This document shows positions 39,840 to 49,349 of a stretch of DNA of 64,000 bases, piece by piece. How positions within the stretch are numbered: the first letter of the stretch is position 1; every line of letters begins with the position of its first letter. The translations under genes and the position numbers were made by a program. The notes beneath the pieces are model-generated. The model did not search any database and was not told the origin of the DNA. It saw only the letters and a list, made by a program, of their open reading frames with translations. This DNA comes from Saprospiraceae bacterium (GTDB lineage: Bacteria; Bacteroidota; Bacteroidia; Chitinophagales; Saprospiraceae): positions 124,001 through 188,000 of the forward strand of contig JADJNF010000009.1 in NCBI GenBank assembly GCA_016714445.1, given 5' to 3'.

Positions 39840-41714
39840 ATGAGAATTATTATTAAAATATTACTGTTTTTTCTGCTTATACAAGCGAAGCAACTTTTAG
39901 GTCAAGACAGATGTAATTGTAGTGCGTTGTCAAATATTGAGTTGGAATTAAATGCCGCATTGGATAGTCAAGATGAATGTCTTTTCCATGAATTACTAAA
40001 CGTAGCAGATTTAAATATCCCAATATGCAGGCAAATTTTTTACTATTGGAAATCAGAATATTTTAATAAAACCAACAAACCAGATTCCTTTGGGCTTTAT
40101 TTGAATTTATTTCGCAAACAACTTCAAATTCAGCCATGTGACGCTAATAGTTTAAAATTCAATTACTTAAATGCATATTTCTTTGTAAAAAGTGAAAAAT
40201 ACGATAGCGCTTCATATTATTTCCTTAAAACCATTGATCAAGCAAAAAAGATAGATGATCATCATATACTTGCAAAAGCAAATCTTGGAATGGGTTTGGT
40301 TTTTGATAGAATCATGCAGCCGCTTAAAGCCATACAATATTATAAAAAAGGAATAAGTTTAAGTGAGCAACTTAAAGACGATAAAATTCTTTTAAGTGGA
40401 TTAGCAAATCTACAGAGTAGTTTTGGTATGTGCTATGACGAAACGAATGAAAATAAATATCTTGATTCTGTGAAATATTATTGTTTTAAGACTTTAAAAC
40501 TTGCCCAGACCTTAGATTCAAAAAAGGAAATAATTCGAACCTTTGTTACTCTGGCAGGAGCTTATATTTCAGATAAATCTTATAAGGATGCACTTTTATA
40601 TTGTGAAAAGGTCATTGAAATGGCTGATAAAGATAAAAATAAATCTCAATTACATTCGGCCTATTTCAAAAAAGCACAATGTTTTATAGAAATCAAGGAA
40701 TATAAAAAAGCAATAGAAGCAGCTGACTTATCTCTAATTTTTGCAGACAATGATGCAAAAAAGGCGAACGCAATATATCGTCTGTATGAGGCAAATAAGT
40801 TACTCGAAAATTTTAAAAGTGCCCTGATTTATCATGAACAACTAAAAACATTAGATGAAAATGTCTTGAGTAAAGATCGATTGAAAACTGTTACTGAGCT
40901 GGAACAAAAATACGAAAAATCCAAGAATGAAAAAACCATCAAAGAATTAAATCAGGATTCAGAAATAAAATCACTTAGGATCAAAGTTTTATTATTCGGA
41001 ATCATATTAGCTTTTTTTATAATTTTTATAGTGTTTATTGTGTTTAGGCAAAAGAATTTGAAAAGTAAACAAGTAATTATGGAAATTGAACAACGATTAA
41101 ACAGGTCAAGAATAAATCCACATTTTTTTTTCAATGCTTTGACAACATTACAAGGTCTTGCGGTAAAGGAAAATGATGGCAAAAAAATTGCCCTAAATTT
41201 ATACAGGTTTTCAAGTTTGATGCGAAAAACTTTAGAAAGTTCATATAATGACAGTGTTACCATTGAAGATGAACTAAACTTTATCAATCAGTATATTGAA
41301 CTTCAACAATTAAGACAAAAGGACAAATTTGAATTTCAGGTAGATATTTCAGATGAAATTGAAATTTCAAATGTATTAATTCCATCTATGATTATACAAC
41401 CATTTCTGGAAAATGCAATTGAACATGGTTTTTCATCAATAGATTACATTGGCAAAATAGACCTGAAACTGAACATAGCGCCACCAAATTTATTAGTAAC
41501 TATTTGTGATAATGGTGCAGGTATAAGAGATACTTTTCATAAAAAAAATGATCACATTTCCAGAGCAATTCAAATAACAAAGGATCGGATATATTTAATC
41601 AATAAAGACAAAAAATGCAATTCCAGTTTTACGATTAAAAACAGAATGCCCAATGGCGTAGAAGTTTTATTAGTTTTGCCACTGATATATAAGGATGAGA
41701 ACATTAGTTATTGA
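39840..41714 (+). CDS. LytS-type sensor histidine kinase with periplasmic TPR region
   Basis: 624 residues: signal sequence, a TPR-like helical region (about 110-345, e.g. ASYYFLKTIDQAKKID, SAYFKKAQCFIEIKEYKKAIEAAD), a coiled segment, one transmembrane helix (382-402) and a His_kinase domain with His428 in SRINPHFFFNALTTLQ, followed by an HATPase region with ENAIEHGF and CDNGAGIRD. Kinases of this class pair with LytTR response regulators. The next gene encodes one and overlaps by 20 bp, so the two form a cotranscribed pair. The TPR part sits outside the cytoplasm and would sense a protein or envelope signal. Target genes are unknown; the secreted protein at 42834 is the nearest candidate. 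Confidence 0.9.
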   Translation: MRIIIKILLFFLLIQAKQLLGQDRCNCSALSNIELELNAALDSQDECLFHELLNVADLNIPICRQIFYYWKSEYFNKTNKPDSFGLYLNLFRKQLQIQPCDANSLKFNYLNAYFFVKSEKYDSASYYFLKTIDQAKKIDDHHILAKANLGMGLVFDRIMQPLKAIQYYKKGISLSEQLKDDKILLSGLANLQSSFGMCYDETNENKYLDSVKYYCFKTLKLAQTLDSKKEIIRTFVTLAGAYISDKSYKDALLYCEKVIEMADKDKNKSQLHSAYFKKAQCFIEIKEYKKAIEAADLSLIFADNDAKKANAIYRLYEANKLLENFKSALIYHEQLKTLDENVLSKDRLKTVTELEQKYEKSKNEKTIKELNQDSEIKSLRIKVLLFGIILAFFIIFIVFIVFRQKNLKSKQVIMEIEQRLNRSRINPHFFFNALTTLQGLAVKENDGKKIALNLYRFSSLMRKTLESSYNDSVTIEDELNFINQYIELQQLRQKDKFEFQVDISDEIEISNVLIPSMIIQPFLENAIEHGFSSIDYIGKIDLKLNIAPPNLLVTICDNGAGIRDTFHKKNDHISRAIQITKDRIYLINKDKKCNSSFTIKNRMPNGVEVLLVLPLIYKDENISY

Positions 41715-42441
41715 CAACGAATCTGAAATAAGAAATAGCCTTATTGAATTGATCACAGCCTTTTGTCCTGAAGTTACGAAGATTTCTTCAGCAGACAGCG
41801 TAATGGCTGGAATTGAAAAAATCAAAATATTTAAACCGGATGTAGTATTTCTGGATGTCGAACTTGGGGATGGTACAGGCATGGACTTATTATCCAAAAT
41901 AGAGAATATTAATTTTCAAGTTATCTTTATTACTGCTCATAATAAATATGCGGTGGATGCATTTAAATTTAGTGCTATTGATTTTTTACTAAAACCCATT
42001 AATCCTGAAGAATTAGTAATTGCCGTAAATAAGGTAAAAGATAAAATTAAACACAATGATATTTTACAACAACTTACCATTTTATCTCAAAATTATGCGT
42101 TGACATTTGCAGCAGAAAATAAAATAGTACTTAAGGATGCCGAATCTATATATTTTGTTAAAACAAAAGAAATTATTCGTTGTGAATCTGAAGGTGCTTA
42201 TACTACTTTTTACTTAGTCAACAATGAAAAAATTGTAATTTCAAAAACAATAAAAGAATACGAAGAACTATTGAAGCCATATGGCTTTCTTAGAACACAT
42301 CAATCTCACTTAGTAAACAAAGCCTGTATCAAACGTTTTGATAAATCCGAAGGAGGTACACTAATTTTGGACAACAATGATTCTGTTCCGGTTTCGCAGA
42401 GAAAAAAAGAGCACATCATCGAAATGCTCAAAAAAGGTTAA
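41695..42441 (+). CDS. LytTR family response regulator
   Basis: 248 residues: a receiver domain with acidic pocket near residues 7-9 (DNE) and phosphoacceptor Asp54 (VVFLDVELGDGTGMDLL), conserved Thr/Lys (FITAHNKYAVDAFKF, LLKPI), then a LytTR DNA-binding domain (about 150-245, IIRCESEGAYTTFYL and FLRTHQSHLVNKACI). LytTR domains bind direct repeats upstream of target promoters. It overlaps the kinase gene by 20 bp. Confidence 0.93.
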   Translation: MRTLVIDNESEIRNSLIELITAFCPEVTKISSADSVMAGIEKIKIFKPDVVFLDVELGDGTGMDLLSKIENINFQVIFITAHNKYAVDAFKFSAIDFLLKPINPEELVIAVNKVKDKIKHNDILQQLTILSQNYALTFAAENKIVLKDAESIYFVKTKEIIRCESEGAYTTFYLVNNEKIVISKTIKEYEELLKPYGFLRTHQSHLVNKACIKRFDKSEGGTLILDNNDSVPVSQRKKEHIIEMLKKG

Positions 42442-42833
42442 ATCAAATTTTCAATAATATCCATCGAATTTTCAATAAAAGTTAGCGTATTTATACCTCT
42501 TTACACGCCAAGCTAATTATTCCTTAATCTTGCAGCATAAATAAAAATAAATTTATGCATGGCTTAAATCCACAAAAATATAAAGTAGGATATTGTTTTA
42601 GTATCATTATATGTGATGGCTAATTCAAATAAAAAAAGTAGACAATTTAGAGCATTGTAATTTTCTATTAATGTAAATGCAAATAAGGAATAAACCCTTT
42701 GGATTCCTATTTATCCCGACAATAAAACAGTTTAAGTAGCACTCTCAAGGGATTCAAGTTGTGATGATTCTGAGCTATATTCGAATAAAAAAAAACACTA
42801 AATAATTATTAATCAAAAAAATAAATTTAAGAA
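42442..42833. other. Noncoding region before the secreted unknown protein
   Basis: About 390 AT-rich bases. TAATCTTG near 42520 is one mismatch from the -7 consensus and could serve the gene at 42834. A 22-codon ATG frame (42555-42623) is too short to support. No terminator hairpin or RNA was recognised. Confidence 0.4.
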
Positions 42834-43751
42834 ATGAAAAATTTATTATCCTTAGTACTTTTAATAGCAATAATTTGTCAATCCGGGTTGGCGCAAAATA
42901 CTAAAATGAGATCGTCCAAAATTCCGGGACTCCCAAATGTAGAAAAACCGAGTGCCACTAAAGATGCCGCTGATTTAAATAAAGAGTTGAGTAAAATATT
43001 TAAAGCACCATCAACCAATGAATTTAGTTTTGAAAATGGTGGAATTGAAAACGCTGAAAATACCTATCAGCAATATGTAAAATGGTGTGCTGATTTGATA
43101 GCAAATGGAGGTAGGGCCAGGGTTGTAAGTGCTACAATAGCAAATCGTTATAGGTATGCTGATGGTTTGTCTGAAGAGATGAGTGGTTTTGATGTACGAG
43201 CGAAAGAGATTAAAAAAGAATTTGACAAGTCTATCGAAGAGAAGAGGTCCCTAAGTAATTTTTACCTGGCAAAAAAATATGTTGTGTACTGGGAAACAGC
43301 GATGACTTTAATGCCTGATGATAAAGTTTTTGCTGAAAATCATGACATCGCAACAAAGTTAGTATCTGAAATGGGTACTTTGGAACAAGTTAAAGCAAAA
43401 GCAAATGCCAACAATAATGATCGACTATTAAGTGTCAAAATACCCGCAGCCATTCGAAAAGATGCAAACACTGAAAACATATTTAAAAAAGCATTTAAAG
43501 AAGAAGGTTGGAATGAAACTATTTCCATTGTTAACCTTAGAGATAATGACTGGAAAATTGTAAAAAATAATATCACAGGCGTAATTCTTGGCAGAACTCA
43601 AACAGCATCTATTGCAACTAAAAATCAAAAAGGGGATTGTATTCTTTATACCTTTACAATCATGCAGGACTACACTGGAAGTGGATATCAAACAAATGCA
43701 CATAGAAGTAGTCACAACGCTGTTCCAATGGCTTGTGAAAATATAAAATAA
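42834..43751 (+). CDS. Secreted protein of unknown function
   Basis: 305 residues, with a signal peptide ending near SGLAQ (residue 21). The rest is soluble and mostly helical, with charged repeats (KEIKKEFDKSIEEKRSLSNFYLAKKYVVYW) up to about residue 200, followed by a smaller alpha/beta region (WNETISIVNLRDNDWKIVKNNITGVILGRTQ) and a C-terminal part with CILYTFTIMQDYTG. No T9SS tail, lipobox or enzyme motif was seen. It follows the LytS-LytTR pair on the same strand after 390 bp and might be its target (inference). Confidence 0.7.
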   Translation: MKNLLSLVLLIAIICQSGLAQNTKMRSSKIPGLPNVEKPSATKDAADLNKELSKIFKAPSTNEFSFENGGIENAENTYQQYVKWCADLIANGGRARVVSATIANRYRYADGLSEEMSGFDVRAKEIKKEFDKSIEEKRSLSNFYLAKKYVVYWETAMTLMPDDKVFAENHDIATKLVSEMGTLEQVKAKANANNNDRLLSVKIPAAIRKDANTENIFKKAFKEEGWNETISIVNLRDNDWKIVKNNITGVILGRTQTASIATKNQKGDCILYTFTIMQDYTGSGYQTNAHRSSHNAVPMACENIK

Positions 43752-44125
43752 GAAGGTAGGGATTAAAAAAGTCTATAAAGCACTAACATATTATAAGTTA
43801 TACTGGATAAATAATTTCAGCAGCTTCATTGATGATCTTCAAGATTGGTTTATGCTTAATGAAATCCCCATGATGCAAACACCACACACCTAGATAGATA
43901 AAGTAATATTGGAAATTTGAAGATTTAACAAATCCGCAAATCAAACAAATTCAACAACTTAGCAAAATTTAAATAGATTAAAATAGAAGGGTTTTTTGTA
44001 GGTATATTTTATTAAGGGCCCATATAATAAACATCATCTGTAGTTTACACAAAATTTGCAGGAAACTAATTTATCAAACAGGTTGTTTAATAATCTGATT
44101 TTAAATCAATTTAAAACCCTTGTTT
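43752..44125. other. Noncoding region before the MerR gene
   Basis: About 370 AT-rich bases without a supported gene. It includes a stretch rich in AAATC/AACAAAT words (about 43915-43975). No promoter or terminator was clear. Confidence 0.4.
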
Positions 44126-44461
44126 ATGGATATCTCTGCACTGACCAAGTTATATTATTCGATCGGTGAAGTTTCAGAACTCTTTGGAGTTGCGCCATCG
44201 CTCATAAGATACTGGGAATCAGAATTTTCAGTATTAAAACCAGCTAAAAACAGCAAAGGGGAAAGAAAGTACACCGTTAAAGATATTGAAATGCTGCAAC
44301 AGATTTTTCACCTGGTAAAGGAACGTGGGTTTACCATAGATGGCGCAAAAAAAGAACTTGACCAGCAAAAAATGGTGACGAAAGAAAAAAATACAGCGAT
44401 TAAACAATTAAAAGAGTTGAGAAAAAAAATAGAAATACTGAAAGCTTCTATTTCATCATAA
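44126..44461 (+). CDS. MerR family transcriptional regulator
   Basis: 111 residues from the ATG at 44126; a TTG two codons before is less likely. The N-terminal winged helix-turn-helix (YYSIGEVSELFGVAPSLIRYWESEF, ending RKYTVKDIEMLQQI) is typical of MerR proteins, then a coiled coil of about 40 residues (VKERGFTIDGAKKELDQQK...) and no effector-binding domain. Bacteroidota carry a widespread short MerR protein of this size that is coded next to lpx or murein genes; its target is unknown. It ends convergently with the ABC ATPase gene, overlapping it by 6 bp. Confidence 0.9.
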   Translation: MDISALTKLYYSIGEVSELFGVAPSLIRYWESEFSVLKPAKNSKGERKYTVKDIEMLQQIFHLVKERGFTIDGAKKELDQQKMVTKEKNTAIKQLKELRKKIEILKASISS

Positions 44462-45073
44462 GTGACTTAATTCGATCACTTCTCCACATAATCCTATATC
44501 AAACGAATCATTGGAAGCGATGATGACTACTCTGTTTTGAGCATGTAAGTGAAGTAATTCTTCAAACCATCTTTTGGCAGCTTTATCCAAAAAAGAAGTA
44601 GGTTCATCCAGCAATAAATAAGGAGTATCACTCAATAATGCCAATGCTATTTGTATCTTTTGTTTCATACCGGATGAAAAATGCTGCAGTGGTTTTTCCC
44701 TTTGCCCTGAAAGTTTGATGATGTCTTCAAACTCTTTAAAAGAAACGGGATTTTTAAATTTTTTAAATTTTTGATGAAAAACAAACATTTCGCTAAGTGT
44801 GTACTCATTGATGAGATCTGTGTAAGGAGCAGCAAGAGAAATATGACTAAAAACCATATTGTTTGCCACTGTTTTTCCTTTCAGCGTATAAGTAATACTC
44901 CCGGAAGTTGGAGATAAAAAACCACTAAACATCCTGATTAAGGTAGATTTACCACTGCCATTATTTCCAGTAATTCCGTATGTATTTCCTGTCTGAAATA
45001 TACCATCAAAATCCCGGATGATCCATTGATATCCAAATCGTTTTGAGAGTTTTTCGACCTTTATATCTGTCAT
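44456..45073 (-). CDS. ABC transporter ATP-binding protein
   Basis: A 205-residue stand-alone ATPase: Walker A GNNGSGKST (about 37-45), signature FSSGMKQK (near 133), Walker B PYLLLDEPTS (about 151-160), and a final switch region with IIASNDS in place of a His loop. No membrane partner is adjacent. Last gene in the lpxD-lpxC/fabZ-lpxA direction; its start overlaps the lpxA stop, so it is coupled to lipid A synthesis genes. It resembles small exporter ATPases; the transported substrate is unknown. Confidence 0.87.
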   Translation of the reverse strand: MTDIKVEKLSKRFGYQWIIRDFDGIFQTGNTYGITGNNGSGKSTLIRMFSGFLSPTSGSITYTLKGKTVANNMVFSHISLAAPYTDLINEYTLSEMFVFHQKFKKFKNPVSFKEFEDIIKLSGQREKPLQHFSSGMKQKIQIALALLSDTPYLLLDEPTSFLDKAAKRWFEELLHLHAQNRVVIIASNDSFDIGLCGEVIELSHL

Positions 45074-45852
45074 TATTGCTTAAAACCTTTCATAAGCCCT
45101 CTGTCTGCCTGCATCAAAAACTGGAGGATATATTCCTTTTCTGCTGATTCGTGAATAGTGGCTTCTATGGTATCGATGGCTTTTTTTACATTATTGCCCT
45201 TTACAAACAGTATCCTGTATATGTCCTGTATATGGTTGATCTGTTCGTTGGAAAATCCTCTTCGTCTCAAGCCTATGGAATTTACACCCACATACGAAAG
45301 TGGCTCTCTGGCAGCTTTTACAAAAGGTGGAACGTCTTTTCTCACCAATGACCCACCTCCGATCATCACATGATCACCTATCTTCACAAACTGATGAACT
45401 GCTGACATACCTCCTATGATGACCTGATTGCCTATCTCTATATGCCCGGCCAGATTTACATTATTGGCCAAAATACAATTCTTACCTATAAAACAATCGT
45501 GTGCTACATGAACATAAGCCATCAGGAGTGTACCTTGCCCTATTCTGGTTGTCATGCTGGCTTCTGTGCCTCGGTTGAGTGTACAACATTCTCTTACTGT
45601 CACATAATCTTCTATGACAAGGGTTGATTTTTCTCCTTTAAACTTCAGATCCTGAGGTACTGCCCCAATGACCGCACCCGGAAATATTTTGCAATTATTG
45701 CCTACAAAAGAACCTTCGAGAATGGTAGCGTGTGGTCCCACCCACGTACCTTCGCCAATGACTACATTTTCACCAATATAAGCAAATGGTTCTACCACTA
45801 CATTCTCCCCCAGTTTGGCAGAAGAATGAATATAACTAAGATTACTGATCAT
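45073..45852 (-). CDS. lpxA: Acyl-ACP--UDP-N-acetylglucosamine O-acyltransferase
   Basis: 259 residues of the left-handed beta-helix type: hexapeptide repeats (VVVEPFAYIGENVVIGEGTWVGPHATI) over the first ~185 residues, the catalytic His in YVHVAHDCFIGKNC, and the characteristic HQFVKIGDHVMIGGGS, then a helical C-terminal domain. It adds the first fatty acyl chain to UDP-GlcNAc in lipid A synthesis. It overlaps the end of lpxC/fabZ by 11 bp and the next gene starts at its last base. Confidence 0.96.
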   Translation of the reverse strand: MISNLSYIHSSAKLGENVVVEPFAYIGENVVIGEGTWVGPHATILEGSFVGNNCKIFPGAVIGAVPQDLKFKGEKSTLVIEDYVTVRECCTLNRGTEASMTTRIGQGTLLMAYVHVAHDCFIGKNCILANNVNLAGHIEIGNQVIIGGMSAVHQFVKIGDHVMIGGGSLVRKDVPPFVKAAREPLSYVGVNSIGLRRRGFSNEQINHIQDIYRILFVKGNNVKKAIDTIEATIHESAEKEYILQFLMQADRGLMKGFKQ

Positions 45853-47242
45853 TTTGTCTTTTTACTATCTGAGCAGTGAGTTCACCTTCTGATACCAGCT
45901 TATTGCCCACATAAGCTGTACCCATCATTTGTATAATACCTCTCCTGATAGGACTCATCAATTCCATCTTAAGAATCAATGTATCACCGGGAAGAACTTT
46001 GGCTTTGAATTTAACGTTGTCCATTTTCAGAAAATAAGTATCCCATTGTCCTTCCCCGTCACTAACTGACTTTAATGCCAGAATACCACCGGTCTGCGCC
46101 AGAGCTTCCATCTGCAATACACCCGGAAAAACAGGGTTGCCAGGAAAGTGTCCCTGAAAGAAACCTTCATTAAAACTTACATTTTTTATGCCTACTATGT
46201 ACGTAGGAGTTATTTCTATCACTTTATCTACCAGCAAAAATGGGTATCGGTGCGGAAGAAAAGTTTTGATATCTTCTGTATTCATCACGGGAACAGCATT
46301 CGGGTCATACAAAGGACGGCCCATACTTCTTCTGTATTCCTGATATTTGGTTTTGAGTATTTTTGCCAGCTCAACATTGGATTTATGTCCTGGTCGGGTG
46401 GCGACTATTTTTGCCTGAATATCTTTGCCTAAAAGTGCAAGATCACCCAGTAGGTCAAGCAATTTGTGTCTGGCAGGTTCATTTTTATGTCTTAAAGGGG
46501 TACTGCTTATGACTCCATTTTCTATAGTTGCGTCAGGTTTTCCGAGTTTTTTGCGCAAATGGTCTGTTTCTTCAGCCGACATAGGTTTATCTATGATCAC
46601 CACGGCATTATCAATATCGCCACCTCTGATCAAACCACTATCAAACAAAGGCTCAATTTCGGATAAAAAGACAAAAGTGCGGGAGTCAGATATTTCTTGG
46701 TAAAATGGCTCTTTAGTTTTCATGGTAGCCACCATATCACCCAATGTACTTTCAGAAAAGTGAAGGATAACATTCAGCTCGAAGTCATCCGAAGGATACA
46801 CCGCATATTCAGCACCGTTGTCCGGATCTGTAAAATTGAAAGCTTCTTTCACTACAAAAACTTCACGGCTGCTTTCTGTTTGATCCAGTCCCGCAGCAAG
46901 AATTAAATCCATAAAACTTTTGGCACTCCCATCCATAATCGGAATCTCCGGTCCATTGACCGTTACCAGGGCATCTTCAATGTTTAGTGCATGGAGTGCT
47001 GATAGCAGATGCTCTATGGTAGAGATGGTTGCTTCTCCAGATTTAAGGGTTGTTCCCCTGTTAGTAGTAAATACATTGGAAACATCGGCGGTAATAAAGG
47101 TATTAATGTCAAGGTCTGACCTAAAAAACCTGATGCCGCTTCCTCCATCAGCAGGAGATATCTGCATATCTACCTGTCTGCCGGTATGTAAGCCTACTCC
47201 CGATATGGAAACTGATTTTTTTAAAATATTTTTAAATTTCAT
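45842..47242 (-). CDS. lpxC-fabZ: Bifunctional UDP-3-O-acyl-GlcNAc deacetylase / 3-hydroxyacyl-ACP dehydratase
   Basis: A 466-residue fusion typical of Bacteroidota. Residues 1 to about 305 are LpxC, with zinc ligands His in STIEHLLSALHAL and in RHKLLDLLGDLALLG, and the conserved PVMDGSAKSF. Residues about 320-466 are FabZ, with the hot-dog fold motif LPHRYPFLLVDKVIE and the active site GHFPGNPVFPGVLQMEALAQ (His and Glu). LpxC performs the committed step of lipid A synthesis; FabZ dehydrates hydroxyacyl-ACP. It sits 30 bp downstream of lpxD. Confidence 0.97.
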   Translation of the reverse strand: MKFKNILKKSVSISGVGLHTGRQVDMQISPADGGSGIRFFRSDLDINTFITADVSNVFTTNRGTTLKSGEATISTIEHLLSALHALNIEDALVTVNGPEIPIMDGSAKSFMDLILAAGLDQTESSREVFVVKEAFNFTDPDNGAEYAVYPSDDFELNVILHFSESTLGDMVATMKTKEPFYQEISDSRTFVFLSEIEPLFDSGLIRGGDIDNAVVIIDKPMSAEETDHLRKKLGKPDATIENGVISSTPLRHKNEPARHKLLDLLGDLALLGKDIQAKIVATRPGHKSNVELAKILKTKYQEYRRSMGRPLYDPNAVPVMNTEDIKTFLPHRYPFLLVDKVIEITPTYIVGIKNVSFNEGFFQGHFPGNPVFPGVLQMEALAQTGGILALKSVSDGEGQWDTYFLKMDNVKFKAKVLPGDTLILKMELMSPIRRGIIQMMGTAYVGNKLVSEGELTAQIVKRQNDQ

Positions 47243-47272
47243 ACATTAAAATCTACATCCGGATATACTAAA

Positions 47273-48316
47273 TTAAGAAATGTTTTGATCCTTTTTATCT
47301 AATTGTGTCTGTATTGTCCTTAATTGCAGGACGATCTCGGGCAGTTTTCTGAAATGCGCATAAGATTTCAGGTAATTGGTATATTCAATCGCCGGAGAAC
47401 CATATAATTTTGCATTGAGACTTTTTACCGAAGCAGAAATTCCTGATTGAGCCTGCACCATGGCACCATCAGCTATCTGAATATGCCCCACAATTCCTAC
47501 CTGACCACCTATGATACAGTTTGCACCTATCTGAGTGCTTCCTGCTACCCCTGACTGTGCAGCTATGGCTGTATTTTCACCTATGGTCACATTATGGGCT
47601 ATTTGAATAAGATTATCCAACTTAACCCCTTTCATAATTTTGGTTGACCCCATAGATGCCCGGTCTATCACGGTATTGCTCCCTATCTCAACGTTGTCTT
47701 CTATCACAACGTTGCCGGTCTGCGGAATTTTTTTATAATTTCCATCATTGTCTCTGGCAAAACCAAAACCATCGCTACCGATTACTGCATTGGCATGGAT
47801 GACACAATTGTTTCCGATGACACAGTTGTGATATACTTTCACGCCAGGGTGCAGAACCACATTTTTGCCTATTTTCACATTATCACCTATAAAAACCTGG
47901 CCATAGATTTTTGTTCCTTCGCCGATCTGTACATTCTGCTTTATGATAACAAGATCATCGATGTAAACTTGTGCGTCGAGTATGACCGAAGAGTGAACAA
48001 CAGCAGTAGATGCAATCCCGGCATATATAGATATACCGGAATTAAATTTTTCCATAAGAATAGCCAAAGCGCTGTATACATTTTCAACAGCAATAAGGGT
48101 TGGAATGACTGTTTGTTCGGGCTTAAACGTTTTATCAACCAGTACTACAGCAGCTCGGGTAGTATATATGTACTCCTTATATTTTGGATTTGCTAAAAAC
48201 GTGATGGTGCCCGGCAGACCTTCTTCGATCTTACTCGGTCCGCTTATGGTTACCTCAGGATCACCAGTGATGATTCCATCAAGTAAGGCTGCTATTTGTC
48301 TGGCTGATACTTGCAT
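47273..48316 (-). CDS. lpxD: UDP-3-O-(3-hydroxyacyl)glucosamine N-acyltransferase
   Basis: 347 residues. An N-terminal uridine-binding domain (IAALLDGIITGDPEVTISGPSKIEEGLPGTITFL) is followed by hexapeptide repeats, the conserved DGFGFA (SDGFGFARDNDG) and the catalytic His in LIQIAHNVTIGENTAIAAQSGVAGST. It adds the second acyl chain to UDP-acyl-GlcN. It is the first gene of the lpxD-lpxC/fabZ-lpxA-ABC unit. A CAAAGTTA sequence at 48321-48328 (TAACTTTG on the minus strand) fits a -7 element right before its ATG, which would leave almost no leader. Confidence 0.96.
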   Translation of the reverse strand: MQVSARQIAALLDGIITGDPEVTISGPSKIEEGLPGTITFLANPKYKEYIYTTRAAVVLVDKTFKPEQTVIPTLIAVENVYSALAILMEKFNSGISIYAGIASTAVVHSSVILDAQVYIDDLVIIKQNVQIGEGTKIYGQVFIGDNVKIGKNVVLHPGVKVYHNCVIGNNCVIHANAVIGSDGFGFARDNDGNYKKIPQTGNVVIEDNVEIGSNTVIDRASMGSTKIMKGVKLDNLIQIAHNVTIGENTAIAAQSGVAGSTQIGANCIIGGQVGIVGHIQIADGAMVQAQSGISASVKSLNAKLYGSPAIEYTNYLKSYAHFRKLPEIVLQLRTIQTQLDKKDQNIS

Positions 48317-48403
48317 CGGGCAAAGTTAACACAAAACTTTGTTTTGCTAAGGAGAATTATATCAAGAAATGATAAGAAAAGACAAACAACATATTTTTAT
48401 CTA

Positions 48404-48411
48404 TATCTTTG
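48404..48411 (+). promoter_or_regulatory. Bacteroidota -7 element TATCTTTG before the HMBS-like gene
   Basis: Exact TAnnTTTG match in the context CTATATCTTTGCACC. A start site near 48417 lies after the ATG at 48369 of the same frame, which supports translation from the ATG at 48474. Confidence 0.6.
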
Positions 48412-48473
48412 CACCCCGACAAACCATATATGATTTTGTATTCACGATTAAAATACCCATCATTTCATACTTA

Positions 48474-49334
48474 ATGCAGGCAGATAATACCCTTAGACTA
48501 GGTGCAGGCAAACAAAAAAGTGAAATAATGTTGGCCCAAAAAATGTCGGACGATCTGGCGCTTTGCGGTATAAGCTGTACCATCAGCTACTATGAGCCCC
48601 ACGACCCATCAAAAAATATTCAGGAAGTATTGTATGATGCTATCAGAGACAATGAGATCGATACTGCTGCTTTTGACCTGTCTCATCTTCCGTTGTATGA
48701 TATCCATAAAGATATTGTAGTTACGGCCATTTCCGATCGCATGAATCCCGGAGAAGGCCTTCTGATATCTTCAGCTGCTTATGATCCTTCACTGGAATTA
48801 AAAATAAAGCCAGGGTCCCGGGTGATGATATCTGATGTAAGACAAGGTGGACAATTGCTGTCAATCCTTCCCATGATCAGTCTTATATATAATACAGAAA
48901 ATACAGAAGAGCAGCTGTTTACACTTAAAAACGGGCAGTGTGATGTTTTGCTGATGTCAAAAAATGCGTATGAAGCGTTGATTGATGATGATAGTGACAT
49001 TACTTTTCTCAAGCTTCACCCAAAAGAAATGATCCCTCGTCCCGGACAAGGCTTTACAGCTTACGTGGCGCACAGAGAAGATCTTACCACCCGCAGATTA
49101 TTAAAAAATTTACATCACAGTGAGAGTGTCCAGATATCCAACACCGAAAGGAAGGTACTTCAGATGGCAAATCCGGAACATGTGGATAAAATCGGAGTGT
49201 ATTGCAGCACCGACCAAAGAGGATATTTTCATGTTGATGCGGTAAGATCCGAACCATTTAACAAAATATCATTTTCACAAAGTATATCAGCAGGTTTGCC
49301 TGAAAAAATATATGAAGCACTTTTTACAAAATAA
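48474..49334 (+). CDS. Degenerate hydroxymethylbilane-synthase (HemC)-like protein
   Basis: 286 residues from the ATG at 48474, chosen because the HemC fold begins there and a TATCTTTG promoter element lies between it and an upstream ATG (48369). The whole chain aligns with porphobilinogen deaminase (LRLGAGKQKSEIMLAQ; KPGSRVMISDVRQGGQL; IPRPGQGFTAYV; LLKNLHHSES...NTERKVL; IGVY). The catalytic residues do not: the cofactor cysteine (E. coli Cys242) aligns with His236, Lys83-Asp84 of the HSMKD motif with Ser70-His71, and Arg132 with Gln124. The protein therefore should not bind dipyrromethane and is very unlikely to make hydroxymethylbilane. Tightly linked to the next gene (15 bp). It might be a paralogue with a binding or other role; the comparison to E. 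coli is from memory of the family. Confidence 0.75.
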   Translation: MQADNTLRLGAGKQKSEIMLAQKMSDDLALCGISCTISYYEPHDPSKNIQEVLYDAIRDNEIDTAAFDLSHLPLYDIHKDIVVTAISDRMNPGEGLLISSAAYDPSLELKIKPGSRVMISDVRQGGQLLSILPMISLIYNTENTEEQLFTLKNGQCDVLLMSKNAYEALIDDDSDITFLKLHPKEMIPRPGQGFTAYVAHREDLTTRRLLKNLHHSESVQISNTERKVLQMANPEHVDKIGVYCSTDQRGYFHVDAVRSEPFNKISFSQSISAGLPEKIYEALFTK

Positions 49335-49349
49335 CAACTTATAAATTTT

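Noticed and set aside
42555..42623. 22-codon ATG frame after the LytTR regulator, considered as a signalling peptide
   Set aside because: No processing protease or exporter lies nearby, and such short frames are common by chance in AT-rich DNA.
48369..48473. Upstream ATG giving 35 extra residues for the HMBS-like protein
   Set aside because: A TATCTTTG promoter element lies between the two start codons, and the HemC fold begins at the later ATG.
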